This document shows, piece by piece, positions 23,598-29,461 of a stretch of DNA of 29,461 nucleotides. Each line of letters opens with the position of its first letter. Position 1 is the stretch's first letter. The translations under genes and the position numbers were made by a program. Source of the stretch: JAKAFX01 sp043196285 (lineage in GTDB: Archaea > Thermoplasmatota > Thermoplasmata > Thermoplasmatales > Thermoplasmataceae); contig JBBYJL010000011.1 in assembly GCA_043196285.1 (NCBI GenBank), positions 1 to 29,461 on the forward strand. The letters run 5' to 3'. The notes beneath the pieces were generated by a model that was given only the letters and a program-made list of their open reading frames with translations, did not search any database and was not told the origin of the DNA.

Positions 23598-23834
23598 ATG
23601 ATCACCTAATTGAATCCAAGTTAGTTCACCGACATTTTCTGGATACTATTTAATCTATCTTTTTATCATATTAAATGCATAATTATTATTTTCATTCATA
23701 ACTCTCCTTTAGTTGCGTCAGCCTCTTATCTTCACAATAAAAACGATATGACAATCGATCAGAATATTTTGATCATGATCTGCAAAGTGAAAATGGTTGT
23801 CATTTTCCATTCCGTACTGATGAATCTGTGTGAA
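23598..23834. other. Spacer between rpsL and the unknown 316-aa gene
   Basis: No coding sequence seen. A/T-rich boxes upstream of rpsL on the minus strand (GATTAAATAG and GCATTTAATATG, about 23650-23680) are likely its promoter. The rest holds only weak, short repeats. Confidence 0.4.
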
Positions 23835-24785
23835 TCAAATCGGGTCGTTCGCAATATCTTTGATGTCACGAATTGCAGTTATCACCATCTTATCTTCTGG
23901 AAAATTGCTACCCGCAAGTGAAAGTATTCCAAGATATGGTTTGAGTAAGACCCTCGGTAGAATGAAACGCGTTTTCAATGTCTCCCCATCGAAATGATCC
24001 ACAACTCCTAACCTAATGATCTTCTCTTCCGCCATCTTGCTGTTTATGAATTTGATGAATTTGCTGGAACTGTTAAGTTCATAGAGCTTATCCTCCCTCG
24101 AGATATTCTTTATATTCTCGTTCTTCAGTGTGTCCCATGATTCGCCGTAGCATATGTAGTGCATCTCATTGTCTCTAGATGTGAAATGCTTTCTTACCCT
24201 GGTACACGGTCCAGGGAACGCAAAATCTTCAAAAATCTTACTCCCACCACCAAATTTTATGTCAACTGCTACAATCTCAAGATCTCGAGCAATTTTAGAA
24301 AGATCATGGAAGATTCCTTTTGAGTGCCCCAGAAATTCAAGCGTCGCTCCTTTGTAGCTGGACACAGCCGAAAGAACAAGATCAGATATTTCCTTCAGTT
24401 CTGATTCGTGAAACCTGAAGTTAAGGTGGATTCTTCCTGATTTCTGGTCGACACAATCCATAATTACGGCCTTCTTTGAGGTTACCTTCTCTATGAATTC
24501 AGTAACGTGTTTTTCCGGTATAGTTTCCTCTATAACCCAGAACCCGGATTTTTCACGAGCCTTCATGAATTTCAGCATATTACGCCCGTCCGGGGTGTCT
24601 GCGATCTGAGATGGTACGATATGCTGTACACCTATTTCCCCACCTATGTTGGCAAGCAAACCATGAGAGACCAGGCCGAATTTGTTGGAAGTTTCTAGAA
24701 AAGGATCGTTCCATGTAAAGGATATTTCACAGTGAAACCTCATTCTCCTATCCACTTCGGACATAAAGGTCGACTGTGACTGCAT
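23835..24785 (-). CDS. Protein of unknown function, 316 aa
   Basis: I do not recognise this protein. It looks like a soluble alpha/beta protein: no signal peptide or membrane helix, many alternating hydrophobic strands. Notable segments are MRFHCEISFTWNDPF near residue 15, SHGLLANIGGEIGVQHIVP, an FGGGSKIFEDFAFPGPC loop at about 185, and a C-terminal ILPRVLLKPYLGILSLAGSNFP. The two-part layout recalls archaeal sensor-like regulators, but I see no helix-turn-helix. Start could be ATG 24785 or the in-frame ATGs at 24764 and 24740; the last begins MRFHCEISF and may be the real N-terminus. A 237-base gap without a gene separates it from rpsL. Divergent from the DNA methylase. Confidence 0.7.
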   Translation of the reverse strand: MQSQSTFMSEVDRRMRFHCEISFTWNDPFLETSNKFGLVSHGLLANIGGEIGVQHIVPSQIADTPDGRNMLKFMKAREKSGFWVIEETIPEKHVTEFIEKVTSKKAVIMDCVDQKSGRIHLNFRFHESELKEISDLVLSAVSSYKGATLEFLGHSKGIFHDLSKIARDLEIVAVDIKFGGGSKIFEDFAFPGPCTRVRKHFTSRDNEMHYICYGESWDTLKNENIKNISREDKLYELNSSSKFIKFINSKMAEEKIIRLGVVDHFDGETLKTRFILPRVLLKPYLGILSLAGSNFPEDKMVITAIRDIKDIANDPI

Positions 24786-24904
24786 TCTTGATCGTATTTA
24801 TGATTGAATGCAACCTCATTTAATTATGGTTTGATTTTCAGACTAAAAAGTTTTCATTTTTTCTTGAAAAACAATCTTTAAATTTCGCCTTGTTTTCAAC
24901 AGGC

Positions 24905-25738
24905 GTGGGGCATTTGAGACCTCTGGTCAAGTGGGCGGGTGGGAAGAGGCAGATCATAAGGCAGATAATTTCAATGTTTCCGGATGCATGGAATGTCTAC
25001 TTTGAACCATTCGTCGGAGGTGGCGCAGTAATGGTGGAACTTTATAATCTCGGTCTTCTAAACAGAGGATTGGTCTCGGACATGAACTGCGAACTGATCA
25101 ACCTCTATGAGGTTGTCAAAGAGGATACAGATGGACTTTTGGATTATCTTTCTTCTTTCCCGATCGAGAATAATTCCATCTATTATAACGAGATGAGGAA
25201 AAAATTCAATGAGATAAGTGGCGACCATAACAGCAAATTAGAAAGATCAGCGCTTTTCATGTACCTGAACAGGTTTGGTTATAATGGACTCTGGAGGGTC
25301 AACAGCAAAGGAATGTTCAATGTGCCATTCGGAGACTACGCTAATCCGTCCCTGCCTGATGAAGAACACTTGAAGAGCTTCGGTGTTGCGCTCTCCAAAA
25401 TTGAAATAGCGTGCCAGGATTTTGAGAAAACCTGTGATCGAGCCAAAATGGGAGATTTTGTATATCTGGATCCACCTTATTTCCCTCTGTCGAAGACCTC
25501 TGTCTTTACCAGCTACACTCCTGGCGGCTTCCCCTTTGAGGAACAGAAAAGACTGCTTAAGGTGTGCAATAGTCTTTCTGACAGGGGTGTGAAATTTCTC
25601 CTGAGCAATTCGTTCTCGCAGGAAATCATCGACCTTTACCGGGAATTTAAAATAAAGACAATCTCTGTAAGAAGATCGATCAACAGCATAGGTTCGGCCA
25701 GGTCCGGGCAGAAGGAGCTGTTGATTACAAATTACTGA
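24905..25738 (+). CDS. D12-class adenine-N6 DNA methyltransferase (Dam-like), 277 aa
   Basis: Methylates adenine N6 in a short DNA site, using S-adenosylmethionine. The N-terminal KWAGGKRQIIRQI and motif I FEPFVGGGAVMVEL (34-45) bind SAM; motif IV is DPPY (189-192, in FVYLDPPYFPLSKTS); FMYLNRFGYNGLWRVNSKG is the D12-type Dam/MboIIa hallmark, so GATC is the likeliest site but is not proven. No restriction endonuclease neighbours it. GTG at 24905 is chosen because TATA-like CTTTAAATT (24875-24883) is 26 bases upstream; an in-frame TTG at 24890 would fall too close to that box. The C-terminus ends SGQKELLITNY, typical of the family. Confidence 0.93.
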   Translation: MGHLRPLVKWAGGKRQIIRQIISMFPDAWNVYFEPFVGGGAVMVELYNLGLLNRGLVSDMNCELINLYEVVKEDTDGLLDYLSSFPIENNSIYYNEMRKKFNEISGDHNSKLERSALFMYLNRFGYNGLWRVNSKGMFNVPFGDYANPSLPDEEHLKSFGVALSKIEIACQDFEKTCDRAKMGDFVYLDPPYFPLSKTSVFTSYTPGGFPFEEQKRLLKVCNSLSDRGVKFLLSNSFSQEIIDLYREFKIKTISVRRSINSIGSARSGQKELLITNY

Positions 25739-25813
25739 CATGGGCTTTACAGTGATAACAGAGTTCTATTTGTGGAAGCGCAAGAGAAATAAACCATGTA
25801 GTATTGATAAAAT

Positions 25814-26437
25814 ATGGCTCCGTATGAGGTGTATGAATGTACAGAAGAGAAGTCTAACAATGGAACGAGGAGATTCAGGGTGATTGCAATCGATTACAGA
25901 GATCCGACTTTCCTTGATGCAACCTGCAATTCTGATCTCAAAAAGGGAACATTGTTGGATGTACAGGGAAAAGATGTGTTTTTCCAAGGGCAGAGGGTTG
26001 GATCTGTACAAAAACTGAAGGATGCCAGTTCTATTAGGGTCAGTACTAATTTTGATGTCAAATACACAGGAGGTTATTCACTGGATGGCAAGATTGTTTA
26101 TCTGGATGAACATTTTCCTCAAAAGCTCCAGATAAAGGGAAAAATTGTCGACGCGAGGGAGAGCATAGGGCTACACCATGAACTCCCTGAAAAGTGGCTT
26201 TCCGATCAGGGATACGAGTATCCTTATGCACATGAAATGGCAACTGGGATAGAGAAGAAGTATGTTGAATCGCTAGGTATCGCATGGAAAGACTACTGTG
26301 ACGAAGTAGACAGAAACCTCAGGAATGTCTACAGAAGGACCCTTGAAAAATCACCACCCTCACTGGACCTCGCACCATACCTTTACTGCAGGGATCAGGA
26401 AGCGCTTAAAGAAATAAGGAAAAGCAAACAGGACTGA
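25814..26437 (+). CDS. HHE-motif protein of unknown function, possibly metal-binding, 207 aa
   Basis: Residues 1-80 form a small beta-rich N-terminal part. Then comes TGGYSLDGKIVYLDEHFPQKL (85-105) and a charged motif H121-H122-E123-x2-E126, H140-E141 and E147 (GLHHELPEKWLSDQGYEYPYAHEMATGIEKKYVESLG), followed by WKDYCDEVDRNL and SLDLAPYLY. Similar HE...E...AH..A...E patterns with a 'YxDxxxP' lead-in occur, as far as I recall, in uncharacterised bacterial and phage proteins, and the spacing could bind a metal ion, as in protease- or ferritin-like sites. I cannot assign an activity. It lies 75 bases after the methylase and 12 bases before the DUF302 gene on the same strand, so all three may form one operon. 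Confidence 0.75.
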   Translation: MAPYEVYECTEEKSNNGTRRFRVIAIDYRDPTFLDATCNSDLKKGTLLDVQGKDVFFQGQRVGSVQKLKDASSIRVSTNFDVKYTGGYSLDGKIVYLDEHFPQKLQIKGKIVDARESIGLHHELPEKWLSDQGYEYPYAHEMATGIEKKYVESLGIAWKDYCDEVDRNLRNVYRRTLEKSPPSLDLAPYLYCRDQEALKEIRKSKQD

Positions 26438-26449
26438 AGGACTGGTATT

Positions 26450-26851
26450 ATGAATAATGTAAAGGAATTTGCCTACAGCAGAATTATTGAAAAGGACCCT
26501 GAATACGTAATGAAAGAACTTTTCACGAAGTTGAAGAATGAATCCTGGATAGTCTTATCCTACGTGGATGTCAGGGAAATAATTGAAAAGAACTCCGGCA
26601 AATCATTCAGACCATATTATATCATCAATGTATGCAGGCCCCAGGCAGCGATTGAACTTCTCAACGAGAATTATGACCTTGGTCTTTTCCTTCCGTGCAA
26701 GATAGTACTTCGGCTCAGAGGAAAGAGCACTGAGGTTTCACTACTGCTGGTGTCGGAATCAGACAGGAATTATCTGGGCGGAACCGGGAAGACCGCTGAA
26801 AAGTATGAAAATGAGCTGGAAACGATAATTTCTTCAATTGATCTCCACTGA
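26450..26851 (+). CDS. DUF302-like protein, 133 aa
   Basis: The DUF302 pattern is visible as SYVDVREIIEKNSGKSFRPYYIINVCRPQAAIELLNENYDLGLFLPCKIVLRLR, read in pieces: the YYIINVCRPQAA segment and GLFLPCKIVL are the best-kept parts, with the two cysteines of the family's CxP...PC arrangement. The function of DUF302 is not established. Only 12 bases separate it from the HHE-motif gene, so they are probably co-transcribed. No signal peptide. It is followed by about 120 bases without a gene up to the convergent CMD-family gene. Confidence 0.7.
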   Translation: MNNVKEFAYSRIIEKDPEYVMKELFTKLKNESWIVLSYVDVREIIEKNSGKSFRPYYIINVCRPQAAIELLNENYDLGLFLPCKIVLRLRGKSTEVSLLLVSESDRNYLGGTGKTAEKYENELETIISSIDLH

Positions 26852-26974
26852 CATCCTCTCCTTCCTGAAGATCGGAGCTTTCTCGATCTATGGTAATTTC
26901 CATTGCTGATTGTACCGGAAAATATTGACAGAAGTGGGCTTACATAAAATATGTGTTTTTGGATCTTTTTTTCT

Positions 26975-27367
26975 TTATTTCCTGAATTCCTTGAGTGAAT
27001 CCATAAGCAGGACCATGTTCATAAGTGAAGGGGACCCTGACATGAGTAGCGACACAAAACCGGCTTCGATGATCTCATCGTCCGATGCCCCGTTCTCTAT
27101 CGCGAGTCTTGTATGATATGGAATGCACCACTCACACTTCTCAGAAAGTGATAAGGCTACAGCAATGAGCTCCTTCTCCTTCACTGAAAGTTTCCCCTTG
27201 CCCGATACTGCACCTATGAACTGCTGGAATATCCCCATAGTCTGAGGATATTTTTCTCCAAGGCTTCTCATCAATCCCTGTATCTCTTCCAATCTAAGCT
27301 GTGATGTCAACTGTATCAAGCTCGTAGTGGTTGGTTGCCTTTTAACCTTGCGATATGTGCAAGGCAT
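26975..27367 (-). CDS. Carboxymuconolactone decarboxylase / AhpD-like protein, 130 aa
   Basis: CMD-family alpha-helical protein with the AhpD redox motif C-x2-C in SEKCEWCIPYHTRLAIENG, including the His four residues on, and the following ASDDEIIEAGFVSLLMSG. Such proteins act as alkylhydroperoxidases or thiol oxidoreductases. The motif is intact, so a peroxide- or disulfide-related role is more likely than lactone decarboxylation. The first 24 residues (MPCTYRKVKRQPTTTS...) do not look like the family; in-frame TTG codons at LEEIQGL and just before MRSLGEKYPQ may be the true start. It follows the DsrE-like gene by 31 bases on the same strand. Confidence 0.85.
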   Translation of the reverse strand: MPCTYRKVKRQPTTTSLIQLTSQLRLEEIQGLMRSLGEKYPQTMGIFQQFIGAVSGKGKLSVKEKELIAVALSLSEKCEWCIPYHTRLAIENGASDDEIIEAGFVSLLMSGSPSLMNMVLLMDSLKEFRK

Positions 27368-27398
27368 AGCAAAAATGATGTTATAGAAACCTTGAGCT

Positions 27399-27743
27399 TC
27401 AGAATGTTATCGGTACGAAACCTTCGTCTAGATATCTTGCAATTACCTTCGAAATTGGTTCCATTGCTATGTTTCTTTGAGCAAGCATCGGCTCGATGTT
27501 GTCTCTCTTTGCAATTCCTGAACAGGCGAAAGGCTCTATTCCAACCTCGCGGACCGTTTTGAATGTCTCATCAATATCCTTGTCTCCACTGGCTATGAGT
27601 CTTTCACTTGGTCCAAAAAATATAAGGCCAACCTTCTCGCTCCTGTTATTCTTCTTCATTTCCCTCGCAAATATGAGACCCGTCATGGCCTTCTCCTTGT
27701 TTTCCTGTCCTGAACTTATGATAACTAAAAGTTTGTGACTCAT
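27399..27743 (-). CDS. DsrE-family sulfur-relay-like protein, 114 aa
   Basis: A small Rossmann-like DsrE fold: beta strand KLLVIISSGQEN with the nucleotide-like loop, helix AMTGLIFAREMK, then KVGLIFFGPSERLI, and a conserved cysteine in EPFACSGIAKRDNI at about residue 78. In the DsrE/TusD group this cysteine carries persulfide, so a role in sulfur trafficking or peroxide/redox chemistry with the adjacent AhpD-like protein is plausible. The ATG at 27743 (MSHKLLVIIS) is preferred to the ATG seven codons earlier because the residues before it are unlike the family. First of a two-gene operon. Confidence 0.8.
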   Translation of the reverse strand: MSHKLLVIISSGQENKEKAMTGLIFAREMKKNNRSEKVGLIFFGPSERLIASGDKDIDETFKTVREVGIEPFACSGIAKRDNIEPMLAQRNIAMEPISKVIARYLDEGFVPITF

Positions 27744-27921
27744 AATGCAACATATTATTATCAAATAATAAGTTTTAGCTCAATTTCAGTACATTCTAAA
27801 GCTTCTTCTTATTTCATTATGTATGCAGAATTTGCAACATTTCAGAACTGATCTGCTCCCCTTAATATTAGACTATTTCACCAAAACATATAGAGGGGGG
27901 ATCTCCCTCTTCTTTAGGTCC
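27744..27921. other. Spacer upstream of the DsrE-like gene
   Basis: An A/T-rich run TTATTTGATAATAATATG (about 27745-27770, minus strand) is the probable promoter of the DsrE-CMD pair. A 6-bp hairpin AGAGGG/CCCTCT (27892-27897 with 27905-27910) lies farther on. No gene seen. Confidence 0.35.
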
Positions 27922-28310
27922 TTATTGTTGACCAGAACATACAGTAGGAATGTGTCTGTAAGGGGTGGAATAGCCTTCACATATATATTGTGGGTTATAT
28001 AAGTACGTTGATGCTATAGTGAATAATACTATTCCTCCTATGGTAAAGAAATGAGTGAAATACTTCAGAAACGAAAATCAGTTTTTGCCCACCAGAAATG
28101 CAATCCATATCGCGGCGAATATGCATATCAGACCAGTCCCCACAACCTGAATAGTCAGGATTCCGATCATGGAGACCTTTTAGGAAAGGCAAGGATAACA
28201 GATCCTATTAATCCTGAGATAATCCCAGAAGCAAGTAATTTTCCTAGTCCGATACTGGCTCGCAGTCTTGTGAGGACTTTCTGGATCAGTGCCCAGACAA
28301 GTATATGGTT
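27922..28310 (-). pseudogene. Remnant of a multi-helix membrane protein, frameshifted and interrupted
   Basis: Read on the minus strand, three hydrophobic segments lie in line but in broken frames. From a stop at 28311 the first reads ILVWALIQKVLTRL...SIGLGKLLASGIISGLIGSVILAF and ends at TGA 28167. In the next frame, starting with an ATG that overlaps that TGA (28168-28170), follows MIGILTIQVVGTGLICIFAAIWIAFLVGKN, ending in TGA at 28078. The same frame continues past it with FFTIGGIVLFTIASTYLYNPQYI to a stop at 27922. This looks like the C-terminal part of an integral membrane protein that decayed after tnpB inserted near 28310. Alternatively the first two pieces are two small overlapping membrane proteins (ATGA overlap). 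I do not recognise the family. Confidence 0.35.
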
Positions 28311-29248
28311 CTAAAAACAAGAAATTGCCGGAAAATTCAGGACGCAAAGTCTCGGAGGTGATCATAACGGATCGCATGGTCTCGGTATCCTTCTCCATTT
28401 CAGGTGAAAAGTTCCCTGGTAAGGGTATAATCGGTATCGACTTGAACTTCAGCACCATTGGTCTCACCGCCATAGATATTGCCAGCAGACAGGTTACCAA
28501 TGCGGAGACTGTGCCCGTGAAGACCATTGCAAGGATACAGAACGACTTTTCCCGCAGGAGACAGAAATTGCAGAAGCATATGAGAAACCCAAAAAAGCGT
28601 TATATTAAATTGAGGTAAAAAAAGAGGAAGGCAGAGAAACTAGATAAAAGATGCAATGCACAAAGCATCAGCAAAACTGATCAGCGATAATCCTGATGCA
28701 TCTTTTCTATTCGAGGACCTGAAGGGAATAAGGAAGAGTGGCAGCAAGAAAGGAAAGAGATTCAGGACATACCTGAACAGATGGTCTTACGGTGAATTCC
28801 AGAAAATGGTTGAATACAAATCGGAATGGAAAACAATATACGTGAATCCGGGAGGGACTTCATCGGAATGTCCCTTATGTGGCGGTAAATTAAAGCACCC
28901 TGCCTGGAAGATATCAAGATGTGATAACCGTGATCATAACAACGATAGGGACAGGCTTGCATCCCTTGCAATAACCCTTCGTTGTCCAGATATGTGCGGA
29001 GACCCGTTCCCCGTGAGTGCGTCAGCCTCCTGGCAGTCCATGAAGAATGAATACCTGTACCTCAGGCATGTACCTGACATGCCTGGATCAGGTTTGACTG
29101 AAACTGCTTACGCTGCGAATAAAACTGGTGCATGACAGTGCACAACGTTTTAAGAACGGAGAGCATGAGGCAAATAGGGATCAGGAAAAACGCCACCAAA
29201 TACCCTACTGAGGTATCGAGGATTGAAGTTGAATTTAGTGCCCTGTAA
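28274..29248 (+). pseudogene. tnpB: Broken IS200/IS605-family tnpB (IS1341-like)
   Basis: RNA-guided nuclease gene of an IS200/IS605 element, no longer intact. First piece: 28289-28618 with the RuvC-I region IIGIDLNFSTIGLTA (Asp kept). It stops at TAA 28616 in a sequence that continues KKRKAEKLDKR in the same frame, then shifts near 28650. Second piece: about 28651-29135 with MHKASAKLISDNPDASFLFEDLKGIRK (RuvC-II Glu), the zinc ribbon ECPLCGGKLKHPAWKISRCDN (a C-x2-C pair, then only one Cys of the second pair), RuvC-III NNDRDRLASLAI, and SASWQSMKNEYLY. A further shift near 29130 joins the tail MRQIGIRKNATKYPTEVS (to 29248). The N-terminal domain is missing and no tnpA is present. Confidence 0.8.
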
Positions 29249-29300
29249 AGTAGACGTTTGAAAGAATTCATCTAACAGGTTATGAAATCTCTTAACCATT

Positions 29301-29461
29301 TTAACAAACCTCTTTGGAAGTTATCATCTGTCTGATGATTAAACTTCGTGGGTGCAACCCAACACCCTCTATCCCGTCCTCAAACGATTTCGGGATTGCT
29401 TTTCTTATCATACATGCAGCATTGGAATCGGCATTCATTATTGTTGCGTATGATGAACGGA
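29301..29461 (-). CDS. tnpB: tnpB, 3' end only (runs off the window edge)
   Basis: Partial. On the minus strand from the window end, the frame gives SSYATIMNADSNAACMIRKAIPKSFEDGIEGVGLHPRS and stops at TAA 29301. ATIMNADSNAA is the RuvC-III motif of TnpB with its catalytic Asp, and RKAIPK...GIEGV.LHP is the tail typical of archaeal IS200/IS605 TnpB. It is a different sequence type from the broken tnpB next to it, to which it lies tail to tail. Whether the upstream part is intact cannot be seen. The omega RNA of such genes comes from the 3' end, so it would lie within about 29150-29400. Confidence 0.8.
   Translation of the reverse strand, partial: RSSYATIMNADSNAACMIRKAIPKSFEDGIEGVGLHPRSLIIRQMITSKEVC

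Noticed and set aside
25247..25741. 164-codon minus-strand frame opposite the methylase
   Set aside because: It is a shadow of the methylase gene, whose SAM and DPPY motifs are intact.
27892..27910. AGAGGG/CCCTCT hairpin as a terminator
   Set aside because: A 6-bp stem without a proper T tract on either side; could be chance.
28051..28314. Plus-strand 87-codon frame as N-terminal part of tnpB
   Set aside because: It has no TnpB-like features, lies in another frame than the RuvC-I piece, and is antisense to three good membrane segments.

Overview
This window looks like chromosome from an acidophilic, heterotrophic archaeon of the order Thermoplasmatales (Thermoplasma/Ferroplasma-like; I cannot name the genus). 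The grounds are: archaeal S12-S7 ribosomal genes, an archaeal deoxyhypusine synthase, an archaeal two-domain protein disulfide oxidoreductase, AlaX, TATA boxes about 25 bp upstream of many start codons (leaderless genes) with GGTGA/GGAGG ribosome sites inside operons, many GTG and TTG starts, and a secreted S53 (sedolisin) acid protease. G+C looks moderate. I see no tRNA, rRNA or CRISPR array.

Layout. 1-616: sparse, with one 45-codon ORF. 617-2812: MFS transporter and an aquaporin-family channel with a disturbed 5' end and an altered first NPA motif. 2840-5881 (minus): beta-oxidation fusion enzyme (3-hydroxyacyl-CoA dehydrogenase/enoyl-CoA hydratase) with an SCP2-like lipid-binding protein, behind a perfect 9+5+9 palindrome that covers the start codon; then protein disulfide oxidoreductase. 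6028-8589 (plus): AlaX editing protein, second MFS permease, PduO-type cobalamin adenosyltransferase. 8506-14572 (minus): a tightly overlapping six-gene operon, lipA - E1alpha - E1beta - E2 - E3 - lipB. It encodes a branched-chain-type 2-oxoacid dehydrogenase complex together with both enzymes for making and attaching its lipoyl cofactor. 14573-15049: no clear gene; several hairpins and a possible tnpB 3' relic. 15050-18457 (minus): secreted S53 peptidase with an exact 691-bp internal tandem duplication. 18641-22601: glycosyltransferase, ornithine cyclodeaminase family enzyme, small conserved protein, deoxyhypusine synthase, CopD-like membrane protein. 22604-23597 (minus): rpsG-rpsL. 23835-26851: unknown 316-residue protein, solitary D12-class adenine methylase, an HHE-motif protein and a DUF302 protein. 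26975-27743 (minus): DsrE-like and AhpD/CMD-like redox proteins. 27922-29461: decayed mobile-element territory with a broken membrane-protein gene, a broken tnpB (plus) and the 3' end of another tnpB (minus) running off the edge.

How the genes fit together: secreted acid protease and permeases suggest growth on peptides. Branched-chain amino acid carbon would pass through the 2-oxoacid dehydrogenase complex to acyl-CoA, and the HAD/ECH fusion enzyme with the SCP2 protein could continue acyl-CoA oxidation. The rest is housekeeping (ribosome, eIF5A modification, tRNA proofreading, disulfide chemistry). The strongest leads are the palindrome at the beta-oxidation operon, the self-contained lipoylation operon, the exact duplication in the protease, and the TnpB relics.
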